From assembly GCF_001645125.1 (NCBI RefSeq), contig NZ_LXKA01000110.1:310001-374000 (forward strand): a stretch of 64,000 nt of DNA. The letters run 5' to 3'. Under the pieces are notes generated by a model that had not been told where the DNA came from, made no database searches, and saw only the letters and a list, made by a program, of their open reading frames with translations. The stretch comes from Paraburkholderia ginsengiterrae (GTDB lineage Bacteria > Pseudomonadota > Gammaproteobacteria > Burkholderiales > Burkholderiaceae). Positions 18,542 to 27,570 of this stretch are shown one piece after another; the first letter of the stretch is position 1; every line of letters starts with the position of its first letter. A program made the position numbers and the translations under genes.

Positions 18542-19426
18542 ATGGAAATCTTTGGCGTTCCGCTACCGGCAATGCTGAGCCAGCTGCTGCTCGGGCTCGT
18601 GAACGGCTCGTTCTACGCGATTCTGAGCCTTGGGCTGGCGGTGATCTTCGGCTTGCTCAACGTGATCAATTTCGCGCATGGCGCGTTGTTCATGCTCGGC
18701 GCGATGCTCGCGTGGATGGGCATGTCGTATTTCGGCCTGCCGTACTGGGTGATGCTGGTGCTTGCACCGTTGATCGTGGGGCTGTTCGGCGTCGCAATCG
18801 AACGCTCGATGCTGCGCTGGCTCTACAAGCTCGATCATTTGTACGGGCTGCTGCTCACCTTCGGTCTCACGCTGGTGGTGGAAGGCGTGTTCCGTTCGAT
18901 CTATGGGTCGTCCGGCCAGCCGTACGACGTGCCGTCGGCGCTGTCGGGCGCGACCAACCTCGGCTTCATGTTCCTGCCGAATTATCGTGCGTGGGTGGTG
19001 GTGGCCTCGCTGGTGGTGTGCTTCGCGACGTGGTTCGTGATCGAAAAGACGCGCCTTGGCGCCTATCTGCGCGCGGGCACGGAAAACCCGAAACTGGTCG
19101 AAGCGTTCGGCGTCAACGTGCCGCTGATGATCACGCTCACCTACGGCTTCGGGGTGGCGCTCGCGGCGTTTGCCGGCGTGCTTGCCGCGCCGGTGATTCA
19201 GGTCTCGCCGCTGATGGGCCAGCCCATGATCATCACCGTGTTCGCGGTGGTCGTGATCGGCGGCATGGGTTCGATCATGGGTTCGATTCTCACCGGCTTG
19301 CTGCTCGGCGTGATAGAAGGCCTGACGCGCGTGTATTACCCGGAGGCGTCCGCCACCGTCGTTTTCGTGATCATGGCGCTCGTGTTGCTGGTGCGCCCGG
19401 CCGGTCTCTTCGGCAAGGAAAAATGA
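18542..19426 (+). CDS. LIV-type ABC transporter permease, LivH-like
   Basis: Started at ATG 18542 with AAGG upstream; 294 residues, the usual LivH length. It is a polytopic inner-membrane protein with a GLVNGSFYAILSLGLAVIFGLLNVINFAHG opening typical of the family and GGMGSIMGSILTGLLLGVIEGL near the end. It forms the channel with the LivM-like protein. The preceding 188 bp after the binding-protein gene hold no gene. The stop TGA shares bases with the start of the next gene (ATGATG), so the two are translationally coupled. Confidence 0.92.
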   Translation: MEIFGVPLPAMLSQLLLGLVNGSFYAILSLGLAVIFGLLNVINFAHGALFMLGAMLAWMGMSYFGLPYWVMLVLAPLIVGLFGVAIERSMLRWLYKLDHLYGLLLTFGLTLVVEGVFRSIYGSSGQPYDVPSALSGATNLGFMFLPNYRAWVVVASLVVCFATWFVIEKTRLGAYLRAGTENPKLVEAFGVNVPLMITLTYGFGVALAAFAGVLAAPVIQVSPLMGQPMIITVFAVVVIGGMGSIMGSILTGLLLGVIEGLTRVYYPEASATVVFVIMALVLLVRPAGLFGKEK

Positions 19427-20397
19427 TGCAGAGAAAAGTGCTCTACGGCCTGCTGCTGGTCGTGCTCCTGGCGGTGCCCGTGCTCGGCATCTATCCGCTC
19501 TTCGTGATGAAGGTGCTGTGCTTCGCGTTGTTCGCGGCCGCGTTCAATCTGCTGATCGGCTACACCGGTCTGCTGTCGTTTGGCCACGCGATGTTTCTCG
19601 CTTCAGCCGGCTATATCACCGGCTATGCGATACAGACGCTCGGCTTCTCGCCGGAACTCGGTGTGCTGGCCGGCACGGCGGCGGCGACGCTGCTCGGCCT
19701 GATCGTGGGTATCTTCGCGATTCGCCGTCAGGGCATCTACTTCGCGATGGTCACGCTGGCGCTCGCGCAGATGGTCTACTTCGTGTTCCTGCAGGCGCCG
19801 TTCACGCATGGTGAGGATGGCCTGCAAGGCGTGCCCCGCGGCAAGCTGTTCGGCGTGCTCGATCTCTCGTCCGACGTGGCGCTGTACTTTGTCGTGCTCG
19901 CCGTGATCGTGCTGGCTTTCCTGCTGATCGTGCGGATCGTGCATTCGCCATTCGGGCAGGTGCTGGTGGCGATCAAGGAGAATGAGCCGCGCGCGGTGTC
20001 GCTCGGCTACGATACGGATCGCTTCAAACTGCTGGCGTTCGTTCTGTCGGCGGGAATTGCCGGTCTCGCGGGCTCGCTCAAGGTGCTGGTGCAAGGGTTC
20101 GAAACGTTGAGCGACGCCTACTGGACGATGTCGGGCCTCGTGATCCTGATGACGCTCGTCGGCGGCATGGGAACGTTGTTCGGGCCGTTGCTCGGTGCGG
20201 CATTGATTGTCGCGCTCGAAGACCGGCTCGGGGACATCGGCGGGGCGCTCGCTTCGGTGACAGGGGTCGACTGGTTCCGCTCGCTGGGCGAGTCGGTGAC
20301 CATTGTGACCGGCCTGATTTTCATTGCGTGCGTGCTGGCGTTCCGGCGCGGCATTGTCGGTGAGATCGTCGCGCGGGTGCGGCCATTGCGCGCCTGA
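19423..20397 (+). CDS. LIV-type ABC transporter permease, LivM-like
   Basis: The 324-residue protein begins at ATG 19423, or at the next codon, overlapping the LivH stop. It is hydrophobic throughout, with the LivM landmarks AFNLLIGYTGLLSFGHAMFLASAGY near 37-60, RRQGIYFAMVTLALAQMVYF, and the cytoplasmic coupling region AIKENEPRAVSLGYDTDRFKLLAFVLSA. It completes the first transporter: LivG, LivF, binding protein, LivH and LivM. No terminator follows immediately; the next clear one is about 270 bp on. Confidence 0.92.
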   Translation: MMQRKVLYGLLLVVLLAVPVLGIYPLFVMKVLCFALFAAAFNLLIGYTGLLSFGHAMFLASAGYITGYAIQTLGFSPELGVLAGTAAATLLGLIVGIFAIRRQGIYFAMVTLALAQMVYFVFLQAPFTHGEDGLQGVPRGKLFGVLDLSSDVALYFVVLAVIVLAFLLIVRIVHSPFGQVLVAIKENEPRAVSLGYDTDRFKLLAFVLSAGIAGLAGSLKVLVQGFETLSDAYWTMSGLVILMTLVGGMGTLFGPLLGAALIVALEDRLGDIGGALASVTGVDWFRSLGESVTIVTGLIFIACVLAFRRGIVGEIVARVRPLRA

Positions 20398-20639
20398 TAC
20401 CGACCGACGTAAGCAATTAGTTCGGCATCCGATTTAATCTGGCAATCATGGCGTTGAGCAGGTGATGGTGAGCGGTTATCATTCGACGGGCAACGGTTGT
20501 GCGGACTCTCCAACCGTGCCCCATTTCTGTGCCGCAGTGCACCACTAGGGTAATTGCTAGTTGTAGTAGAGCGAGTGCTCATTTATTCTTTATGCAGTTC
20601 TGATGCACCACGAATTTTGCAGGTGGAGAACGAGGAGAC

Positions 20640-20651
20640 ATGAGGCACTAA
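20640..20651 (+). other. Three-codon minicistron (Met-Arg-His-stop) behind a strong ribosome binding site
   Basis: ATG AGG CAC TAA follows GAGGAG with five bases between. Bases 20644-20656 form the palindrome GGCACTAAGTGCC across the stop codon, and a 15-bp terminator stem starts 12 bases later. It could be a leader peptide for attenuation, or the degraded 5-prime end of a lost gene. Neither is proven. Confidence 0.35.
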
Positions 20652-20662
20652 GTGCCCAGACG

Positions 20663-20697
20663 AAAGCGCCGTTGGATTGATATCCAGCGGCGCTTTT
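20663..20697 (+). terminator. Strong intrinsic terminator upstream of the second binding-protein gene
   Basis: Fifteen-base arms 20663-20677 and 20682-20696 pair fully in RNA with a single G-U, loop TGAT, and continue into a T tract (20694-20698). It either ends the first transporter operon or terminates a short transcript containing the minicistron. Confidence 0.8.
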
Positions 20698-20914
20698 TAT
20701 TTGTATTTTCAGTTAATCGCCATTTAGCTTTTCCGCTAATCCGGTACTCCATTTTTATTCACCGGACTTCCCCGATTTCAGGCGGCGCAACCCTGCAAAA
20801 AGCTTGCAGCGCGCGGCTTTCGTCCGCTAAACTCGCTATTCACCGACCGCTGGGTCGGGATTTAAGTCCGCGGATTTAAATTCAAATGGATAACGGGGTA
20901 GATAGAGGAGCGGG

Positions 20915-22081
20915 ATGAAGTCGGCATTGCGTTGGATCAGTGCGGCATTGGTCGCAACCGGAGTATCCGCGGCATGGAGCGGCCATGCATTCGCAGACGT
21001 GAAAATCGGCGTAACGGTGTCGGCAACGGGACCGGCGGCGTCGCTGGGCATTCCGGAAAAGAACACGATCGCGTTGCTGCCCAAAGAAGTGGCAGGCCAG
21101 AAAATCGATTACATCGTGCTGGACGACGCTACCGATTCCACCCAGGCGGTCAAGAACGCGCGCAAGCTGACTAGCGAAGATCACGTGGACGCACTGATCG
21201 GTTCGACCGTCGTGCCGAATTCGCTGGCCATGATCGACGTCGCCGCTGAAAGCACCACGCCCATGATCTCCATGGCCGCCGCGGCGGGCATTGTCGAGCC
21301 GATGGATGCGAAGCGCGCGTGGGTCTTCAAAACGCCGCAAAACGACATTCTGATGGCTACGGCGATCGCGCAGCATATGTCGAATCACGGCGTGAAGACG
21401 GTCGCCTTTATCGGCTTCTCCGACGCTTATGGCGAAAGCTGGTTCAAGGAGTTCGGCAAAGCCGCCGAGCTCGCCAAGATCAAGATCGTGGCGAGCGAAC
21501 GCTTCGCACGCAACGACGCATCGGTCACGGGCCAGGTGCTGAAGATCATGTCGCAGAACCCGGACGCGGTGCTGATCGCGGGTGCGGGCACACCGGCCGC
21601 ACTGCCGCAGAAAACGCTCAAGGAGCGCGGCTACAAGGGCAAGTACTATCAGACGCACGGCGTCGCCAACAACGACTTCCTGCGCGTTTGCGGCAAAGAT
21701 TGCGAAGGCACGTATCTGCCGGCCGGTCCGTTGCTGGTCGCCGATCAGCTGCCCGATTCGTATCCGGTGAAGAAGACTGCGCTCGCCTATAAGCACGCGT
21801 ACGAGACCGCGTACGGCGCCGGCTCGGTTTCGACTTTCGGCGGACACGCATGGGACGCGGGTCTGTTGCTGCAACGTGCGATTGCGCTCGCGCTGAAGAA
21901 GGGCCAGCCGGGCACGCCGGCATTCCGTGAGGCGCTGCGCGCCGCGCTGGAAAGCACTAAAGACATGCCAGCGTCGCATGGCATCTTCAACATGAGCGCG
22001 AACGACCATGCTGGTCTCGACCAGCGGGCGCGCGTGATGGTGGAGATCGCCGGCGGCAAATGGAAGTTGTCCGGCGACTGA
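20915..22081 (+). CDS. LIV-type periplasmic binding protein, paralogue A
   Basis: The 388-residue protein has a signal peptide ending SGHAFA-DVKIGV near residue 27. The mature domain starts VKIGVTVSATGPAASLGIPEKNTIALLPKE and contains GSTVVPNSLAMIDVAAE and GVANNDFLRVCGKDCEG, with a likely disulfide pair in the last. It is very similar over its whole length to the next gene product, so the two arose by duplication. It is set between two terminators, so it can be transcribed alone. The ligand is unknown. GAGGAG nine bases before ATG 20915 supports the start. Confidence 0.9.
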   Translation: MKSALRWISAALVATGVSAAWSGHAFADVKIGVTVSATGPAASLGIPEKNTIALLPKEVAGQKIDYIVLDDATDSTQAVKNARKLTSEDHVDALIGSTVVPNSLAMIDVAAESTTPMISMAAAAGIVEPMDAKRAWVFKTPQNDILMATAIAQHMSNHGVKTVAFIGFSDAYGESWFKEFGKAAELAKIKIVASERFARNDASVTGQVLKIMSQNPDAVLIAGAGTPAALPQKTLKERGYKGKYYQTHGVANNDFLRVCGKDCEGTYLPAGPLLVADQLPDSYPVKKTALAYKHAYETAYGAGSVSTFGGHAWDAGLLLQRAIALALKKGQPGTPAFREALRAALESTKDMPASHGIFNMSANDHAGLDQRARVMVEIAGGKWKLSGD

Positions 22082-22111
22082 GCGAGGGCTAAGCGATACG
22101 GGACCCCATCG

Positions 22112-22143
22112 AAAAAGACGCGTGCAGTTGACGCGTCTTTTTT
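22112..22143 (+). terminator. Intrinsic terminator between the two paralogous binding-protein genes
   Basis: AAAAGACGCG and CGCGTCTTTT arms enclose a nine-base loop and end in a run of six T residues. It separates transcription of paralogue A from paralogue B. Confidence 0.82.
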
Positions 22144-22421
22144 ATTGTCCGCGTCACGTGAAAAGTGTGGTTCTGTGGCTTCAGGACAAACCCGCATTTG
22201 GACGATGGCCGCTTGACCATTAATTATGCGGAACGCAATACTACTAACATGTTAGTGTTTTGCTCATAATAAATTGCAGCACAGTAGTACCAAAGCGGCG
22301 AGGGCGTTCGCGCTGAGCAGGGAAAACCATGCTTGGCATGCCTGAACCCGATAACTAGATTCAGACACCCGGCCGTGCGTCGGATTACAGATACGCGCTT
22401 CAAAGCGTTTGGAGACTTGCA

Positions 22422-23582
22422 ATGAAAAACACAAAGCAATGGGTACGCACCGGCATCGCGATGGCGTTGATGTGCGGTGCGGGTACGGCGTTCGCGCAGG
22501 TGAAAATCGGCGTCACGCTGTCCACGACGGGGCCGGCCGCATCGCTCGGGATTCCTGAGAAGAACACGATTGCATTGCTGCCGAAAGAGATCGGCGGCAA
22601 GACAGTGCAGTACATCATTCTCGATGACGCGACCGACACCGGCAAGGCCGTGCAAAACACGCGCAAGCTGATCGACGAAGACCACGTCGACGCAATCATC
22701 GGTTCGACTGTCACGCCGAATGCGCTCGCCATGCTCGATCCCGCAGCCGAGGGCAAGACGCCGGTGATCTCGCTGGCGGCATCGGCTGCGATCATTTCGC
22801 CGATGGATGCGAAGCGCGCCTGGGCCTTCAAACCGCCGCAGAACGATAGTCTGATGGCCGACGCGATTGCCGAGTACATGGAAGGCCACGGCGTGAAGAC
22901 GGTCGGTTTCATCGGCTTCGCGGACGCTTACGGCGACAGCTGGAATAAGGTGTTTACCGCTGCGGCCGCCGAGCACCATCTGAAAGTCGTCTCGAACGAA
23001 CGGTTCAACCGCACCGACGCTTCGGTGACCGGCCAGGTGTTGAAGACAATCGGCGCGAATCCCGACGCGGTGCTGATCGCGGGTGCGGGCACGCCGTCGG
23101 CGCTGCCGGCCAAGACGCTCAAGGAGCGCGGCTACAAGGGCAAGATCTACCAGACCCACGGCGTCGCCAATAACGACTTCCTGCGTGTGTGCGCCAAAGA
23201 TTGCGATGGCGAATTGCTGCCGGCCGGCCCGATCCTCGTGGCGGATCAGCTGCGCGACTCGAATCCGGTGAAGAAATCGGCGGAAGCGTATAAGGCGGCG
23301 TACGAGAAAGCGTACGGCGCGGGTTCGGTGGCAACCTTCGGCGGCCATGCATGGGACGCGGGCCAGATGCTGCAGGCCGCGATTCCGGTTGCGCTGAAAA
23401 CCGCTCAGCCAGGCACGGAAGCGTTCCGCGTGGCACTGCGCGGCGCACTTGAGAACATCAAGGAGCTGCCGGTCTCGCACGGCATCATGAACACCACGAC
23501 GACCGACCACAATGGTCTCGACAAACGCGCGCGCGTGATCGTTCAGATTGTCGACGGCAAGTGGAAGCTGCAGAACGACTAA
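22422..23582 (+). CDS. LIV-type periplasmic binding protein, paralogue B
   Basis: The 386-residue protein has a signal peptide ending GTAFA-QVKIGV near residue 25. It repeats nearly every landmark of paralogue A, for example VTLSTTGPAASLGIPEKNTIALLPKE, FIGFADAYGDSWNK and GVANNDFLRVCAKDCDG. It lies 205 bp before the permease genes, with three hairpins in between, so it is probably the main binding protein of the 23.8-27.4 kb transporter and expressed in excess of the membrane parts. The 278 bp upstream, after the previous terminator, hold a possible -35 TTGACC at 22213 but no gene. Confidence 0.9.
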   Translation: MKNTKQWVRTGIAMALMCGAGTAFAQVKIGVTLSTTGPAASLGIPEKNTIALLPKEIGGKTVQYIILDDATDTGKAVQNTRKLIDEDHVDAIIGSTVTPNALAMLDPAAEGKTPVISLAASAAIISPMDAKRAWAFKPPQNDSLMADAIAEYMEGHGVKTVGFIGFADAYGDSWNKVFTAAAAEHHLKVVSNERFNRTDASVTGQVLKTIGANPDAVLIAGAGTPSALPAKTLKERGYKGKIYQTHGVANNDFLRVCAKDCDGELLPAGPILVADQLRDSNPVKKSAEAYKAAYEKAYGAGSVATFGGHAWDAGQMLQAAIPVALKTAQPGTEAFRVALRGALENIKELPVSHGIMNTTTTDHNGLDKRARVIVQIVDGKWKLQND

Positions 23583-23613
23583 CGACACAAGCGGTACGCG
23601 CCTCTCGCGCAAC

Positions 23614-23693
23614 ATGCGGCGCATCACGCCGCATTGCCATTCTGTTCGATGACAATGGCATCGACCGCCGTGCCATGTTCCGGCGCGGCGGTC
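23614..23693 (+). repeat. Three consecutive hairpins between binding-protein and permease genes
   Basis: Perfect arms occur at 23614-23621/23627-23634 (ATGCGGCG/CGCCGCAT), 23635-23641/23654-23660 (TGCCATT/AATGGCA) and 23663-23670/23686-23693 (GACCGCCG/CGGCGGTC). Only a short T tract (CCTTTTC) follows the third. Such structures commonly protect the 3-prime end of the binding-protein message and reduce read-through into the permeases. Confidence 0.55.
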
Positions 23694-23787
23694 GCCTTTT
23701 CTGGCATTGCGGGTCGGTGGACGGCCGCGAGTTCTGCCGCCACGACTGATTCCCGGTTTCGATTTCGACGCTTCAGGACGAGGAAGT

Positions 23788-24843
23788 ATGGATCTATCAA
23801 TTGCGGCGATCCTCGCGCAGGACGGCATTACCACCGGCGCGATCTACGCACTGCTCGCGCTCGCGCTGGTGCTCGTGTTCTCCGTGACGCGGGTGATCTT
23901 CATCCCGCAGGGCGAGTTTGTTTCGTACGGCGCATTGACGCTCGCCGCACTGCAAACACAAAAATTTCCGGCCACCTGCTGGCTGCTGATGGCGATGGGC
24001 GCGGCATGCTTCGTCGTCGAGACGGCGGGCCTCGCGCGGCATCCCGAACGGCGGCGGCATGCGGCTCGCACGCTGGTCTCGCTGGCCGGCAAATACCTGC
24101 TGTTTCCCGTGGCGGTCTACGCGTTGACGCGAGGCGTTTTCCTGCAGCCGCTGCCGATGATTGCGCAGATTGCGTTGACGCTGCTGATCGTGATTCCGAT
24201 GGGGCCGTTCGTGTACCGGCTCGCGTATGAGCCGATCGCGGAAGCCACCACGCTGCTGTTGCTGATCGTGGCGGTGGCGGTGCACTTCGCGATGGTCGGA
24301 CTTGGCCTCGTCATGTTCGGCGCGGAGGGCTCGCGTACCACTGCGTTTTCAGACGCGACCTTCAACATCGGCTCGCTGACGATCTCCGGGCAAAGCCTGT
24401 GGGTGGTGGGCACCGCCGTGGTGTTAATAGGCGCGCTGTATCTGTACTTCGACCGCTCGATATCGGGCAAGGCTTTGCGTGCGACCTCGGTGAACCGTCT
24501 CGGCGCGCGCCTCGTCGGTATCGGCACGACGCAGGCGGGCCGTCTCGCGTTCACGCTGGCGGCAGGGCTCGGCGCGCTGTGCGGGATCCTCGTTGCACCC
24601 TTGACCACCATCTACTACGACTCGGGCTTCCTGATTGGTTTGAAGGGCTTCGTTGGGGCGATTATCGGCGGACTCATCAGCTATCCGCTGGCGGCCGCCG
24701 GTTCGATCCTGGTGGGCCTGCTGGAGTCGTATTCGTCGTTCTGGGCGAGCGCTTATAAGGAAGTGATCGTGTTCACGCTGATCATCCCGGTGCTGCTCTG
24801 GCGAAGTCTTGCCAGCCCGCATGCGGAAGAAGAAGAGGAGTGA
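23788..24843 (+). CDS. LIV-type permease, extra-long LivH
   Basis: Started at ATG 23788 after GAGGAAGT; 351 residues against about 290-310 for ordinary LivH. The first 60 and last 200 residues follow the family ([69 protein letters not shown]). Residues about 65-150 are an insertion with a charged [17 protein letters not shown] loop and extra hydrophobic helices. It ends in a run of Glu. It is an inner-membrane protein and pairs with the fused LivM-LivG encoded four bases downstream, with coupled translation likely. Confidence 0.88.
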   Translation: MDLSIAAILAQDGITTGAIYALLALALVLVFSVTRVIFIPQGEFVSYGALTLAALQTQKFPATCWLLMAMGAACFVVETAGLARHPERRRHAARTLVSLAGKYLLFPVAVYALTRGVFLQPLPMIAQIALTLLIVIPMGPFVYRLAYEPIAEATTLLLLIVAVAVHFAMVGLGLVMFGAEGSRTTAFSDATFNIGSLTISGQSLWVVGTAVVLIGALYLYFDRSISGKALRATSVNRLGARLVGIGTTQAGRLAFTLAAGLGALCGILVAPLTTIYYDSGFLIGLKGFVGAIIGGLISYPLAAAGSILVGLLESYSSFWASAYKEVIVFTLIIPVLLWRSLASPHAEEEEE

Positions 24844-24847
24844 CGCG

Positions 24848-26632
24848 ATGAAACGGATCATAAAAAACAGGTTCTTCTGGTTGTTTCTCGTGGTGCTGTT
24901 CGCGCTGCCGGTGCTGCCGCAGCCGATCCATGTCCCTGAGTACTGGGTGACGCTGCTCAACTACATTGGTCTGTATTCGATCGTCGCGATCGGGCTCGTG
25001 CTGCTCACTGGCATTGGTGGCATGACCAGCTTCGGGCAGGCCGCGTTTGTCGGTATCGGCGCATATGCGACCGCGTATCTGACGACTCAGTACGGAGTCT
25101 CGCCGTGGCTGGCGCTGATCGCCGGCGTAGTGGTGACGGCGTTGATCGCACTGATGCTCGGTCTCGTGACAATGCGTCTGTCCGGCCACTTCTTGCCGCT
25201 TGGCACGATCGCGTGGGGGCTTGCGCTGTTCTACCTGTTCGGCAACCTCGACATGCTCGGCAAGTACGACGGTATCAACGGGATTCCAGTGCTGAACGTC
25301 TTGGGCATCGATCTGGAATCCGGCCGCCATATCTACTACCTGATCTGGCTGGTCGTGCTTGGCGCGGTTGTGTCTGTTCAAAATCTGCTTAATAGCCGGC
25401 CGGGGCGGGCGATCCGCGCGTTGCGGGGCGGCGGCCTGATGGCCGAGGCAATGGGCGTGAACACGGCGTGGATGCGCGTGGTGATTTTTGTGTACGCGGC
25501 CGTGTTGGCCTCGATTTCGGGCTTCCTCTACGCGCACCTGCAACGCGCGGTGAACCCGACGCCGTTTGGTCTGAACCACGGCATCGAGTTTCTGTTCATG
25601 GCGGTGGTGGGGGGCGTGTCGCACGTCTGGGGCGCGGTGCTTGGCGCGGCGATCCTGACCGTGTTGCAGGATTATCTGCAAACGCTGCTGCCCAAGCTGC
25701 TCGGCGAGAACGGCAACTTCGAAGTGATCGTGTTCGGCATCCTGATGGTGCTGTTGCTGCAGTACGCCCGCCAAGGTGTGTGGCCGTTCGTCGCGCGCTT
25801 TTTCCCGCGTGGGCCGCGTGCCCATGTGGCGGATCATGCTGAGCCGCTGCCGCAACGCAGCAAGCCGACGGCTGGAGAAAACTTGCTGACGGTGAATAAG
25901 GCGCGCAAGCAATTCGGCGGTCTGGTCGCAGTGAACGATGTCAGTTTCGAGGTGAAAGCAGGGCAGATCATCGGCCTGATCGGCCCGAACGGTGCGGGCA
26001 AGTCGACCACGTTCAATCTGGTGACCGGCGTGCTTCAGGCGACCAGTGGTGAGATCACGTTCCGCGGCGAACGCATCGATGCACTGAGTTCACGTGAAAT
26101 CGTCAAGCGCGGGATCGGCCGTACGTTCCAGCATGTGAAGCTGCTGCCGGGCATGACGGTGCTCGAGAATGTGGCGATCGGCGCACATCTGCGAGGTCAG
26201 GCCGGCGTGTGGCGCAGCGTGGTTCGCCTTAACAGCACAGAAGAGGCGCGCCTGATGGCGGAGGCCGCGCGGCAGATTCGCCGGGTTGGGCTTGAAAAGC
26301 ACATGTACGAAGAAGCTGGGAGTCTTGCCTTGGGGCAGCAGCGCATTCTCGAAATCGCGCGTGCCTTGTGCTGCGATCCGACGCTGCTATTGCTGGATGA
26401 ACCTGCCGCCGGTCTGCGATATCAGGAAAAACTGCAGTTGGCCGACCTGTTGCGCCGCCTGAAGGCAGAAGGCATGAGTGTGCTGCTGGTGGAGCACGAT
26501 ATGGATTTCGTGATGAATCTCACCGATCGGCTGGTGGTCATGGAGTTCGGAACCCGGATCGCGGAAGGTCTACCGCAGGACGTGCAGCAAGACCCGGCCG
26601 TGCTGGAAGCGTATCTCGGCGGGGTGGAGTGA
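24848..26632 (+). CDS. Fused LIV-type permease and ATPase (LivM-LivG)
   Basis: Started at ATG 24848, just after GAGGAG and the upstream stop; 594 residues. Residues 1 to about 330 are a LivM permease ([58 protein letters not shown]). A polar linker of about 25 residues (near 330-355) leads to a LivG ATPase with Walker [10 protein letters not shown] near 380, signature [15 protein letters not shown], and Walker [12 protein letters not shown]. No frameshift or stop lies between the halves, so this is a true single-chain fusion. The LivF partner follows directly. Confidence 0.92.
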   Translation: MKRIIKNRFFWLFLVVLFALPVLPQPIHVPEYWVTLLNYIGLYSIVAIGLVLLTGIGGMTSFGQAAFVGIGAYATAYLTTQYGVSPWLALIAGVVVTALIALMLGLVTMRLSGHFLPLGTIAWGLALFYLFGNLDMLGKYDGINGIPVLNVLGIDLESGRHIYYLIWLVVLGAVVSVQNLLNSRPGRAIRALRGGGLMAEAMGVNTAWMRVVIFVYAAVLASISGFLYAHLQRAVNPTPFGLNHGIEFLFMAVVGGVSHVWGAVLGAAILTVLQDYLQTLLPKLLGENGNFEVIVFGILMVLLLQYARQGVWPFVARFFPRGPRAHVADHAEPLPQRSKPTAGENLLTVNKARKQFGGLVAVNDVSFEVKAGQIIGLIGPNGAGKSTTFNLVTGVLQATSGEITFRGERIDALSSREIVKRGIGRTFQHVKLLPGMTVLENVAIGAHLRGQAGVWRSVVRLNSTEEARLMAEAARQIRRVGLEKHMYEEAGSLALGQQRILEIARALCCDPTLLLLDEPAAGLRYQEKLQLADLLRRLKAEGMSVLLVEHDMDFVMNLTDRLVVMEFGTRIAEGLPQDVQQDPAVLEAYLGGVE

Positions 26633-26643
26633 TGGAGAACACG

Positions 26644-27396
26644 ATGAATGAAGCGCTGCCGATTCTCAATGTGGACGGCTTGTCGGTCCGCTATGGCAAG
26701 GTCGAGGCGCTGCACGGCGCGTCGATCAAAGTACGGGCCGGACAGATCGTGTCGGTGATCGGCCCGAACGGGGCCGGCAAATCCACGTTGCTGAACGCGA
26801 TCATGGGCGCGTTGCCGACCACGGGCCATGCGAAGGGTGTGGTTCTTTATCAAAATGAAGATGTCAGCGCGGTGCCGGTCGAAAAACGCGTCGCACGCGG
26901 CATGTGTCTGGTGCCCGAGAAGCGTGAGCTATTTGCTTCGATGACGGTTGAAGACAACCTTGTTCTTGGCGCATACCGGCGCAAGCGTGCGGGCGAGCGT
27001 AACTTCCTCGATCAGCTCGACCCGGTGTTCACGCTTTTCCCGCGGCTGAAGGAGCGGCGGAAGCAAGCCGCTGGCACGTTGTCCGGCGGTGAGCGGCAGA
27101 TGCTGGCGGTGGGGCGGGCGCTAATGGGCAAGCCGGATCTGCTGATGCTGGACGAGCCGAGTCTTGGGCTCGCGCCGCTGATCGTGAAGGAGATTTTTCA
27201 TATCATTAGCGCGCTGCGTCAAACCGGCGTCGCCACACTGTTGATCGAACAGAATGCGCGCGCGGCGCTGCAAATCTCGGACTATGGCTACGTGCTGGAG
27301 ACGGGTGAACTGGCGCTGGAAGGGCCGGCGGCCGATCTGGCGCAGAATCCGCGAGTCATAGAAACGTATCTCGGGCTGGCTAAGAAAGTGGCGTAG
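26644..27396 (+). CDS. LIV-type ABC transporter ATP-binding protein, LivF-like
   Basis: I prefer ATG 26644, six bases after GGAG, over ATG 26632, which overlaps the previous stop; 250 residues. Walker [10 protein letters not shown] near 42, signature [15 protein letters not shown] and Walker [14 protein letters not shown] are intact, unlike the LivF of the first system. It provides the second ATPase of the transporter whose LivG is fused to LivM. The operon ends with a terminator that contains a parS site. Confidence 0.92.
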   Translation: MNEALPILNVDGLSVRYGKVEALHGASIKVRAGQIVSVIGPNGAGKSTLLNAIMGALPTTGHAKGVVLYQNEDVSAVPVEKRVARGMCLVPEKRELFASMTVEDNLVLGAYRRKRAGERNFLDQLDPVFTLFPRLKERRKQAAGTLSGGERQMLAVGRALMGKPDLLMLDEPSLGLAPLIVKEIFHIISALRQTGVATLLIEQNARAALQISDYGYVLETGELALEGPAADLAQNPRVIETYLGLAKKVA

Positions 27397-27427
27397 CGCG
27401 CCCGTTTTTCGCTGTTTCCCGTTGCTC

Positions 27428-27464
27428 AAGGCGGTGTGTTTCACGTGAAACACACCGCCTTTTT
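27428..27464 (+). terminator. Intrinsic terminator of the second LIV operon, built on a parS site
   Basis: Seventeen-base arms 27428-27444 and 27445-27461 form a perfect 34-bp palindrome, with T residues 27460-27464. In RNA the central bases become the loop. The centre is the 16-bp parS site. Confidence 0.82.
27437..27452. promoter_or_regulatory. parS: parS centromere site 1
   Basis: TGTTTCACGTGAAACA is a full palindrome fitting the general chromosomal parS consensus TGTTNCACGTGNAACA. It lies 2.8 kb upstream of parA and should be loaded by the ParB encoded at 31095-31982. Confidence 0.9.
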
Positions 27465-27509
27465 ATGGGTTGGCCGTTCGGACGAAATTCGGGCCTAAAC
27501 CGAACCCGT

Positions 27510-27515
27510 TATAAT
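27510..27515 (+). promoter_or_regulatory. Candidate -10 box of the mnmG promoter
   Basis: A perfect TATAAT lies 55 bp upstream of the mnmG start, after the parS terminator. No good -35 hexamer sits at the usual spacing (best is TTCGGG at 27488), so only the -10 is called. Confidence 0.45.
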
Positions 27516-27570
27516 TCGCCCATACATTTTCCTTTGAAGGCTCACGCGACGATCTGGCGTGAGATCCGCG

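Larger units (their letters stand above)
20398..20914. other. 517-bp intergenic region with a minicistron, palindrome and terminator
   Basis: No normal gene was found. From 20590 a GGAGAACGAGGAGAC ribosome binding site precedes a three-codon open frame, then a palindrome and a strong terminator (listed separately). After the terminator the DNA is AT-rich up to the next gene and probably carries its promoter. Confidence 0.6.

Noticed and set aside
22150-22165. CACGTGAAAA near 22155 considered as parS
   Set aside because: Only the central hexamer and three bases on one side match the consensus.
22224-23834. Leftward 536-codon open frame opposite the second binding protein
   Set aside because: Shadow frame; a similar shadow lies opposite the paralogous binding-protein gene, as expected from the duplicated codons.
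26085-26100. Partial parS-like sequence in the LivM-LivG gene
   Set aside because: The core TTCACGTGAAA matches but the outer bases do not (11 of 16), so it is more likely chance than a third ParB site.
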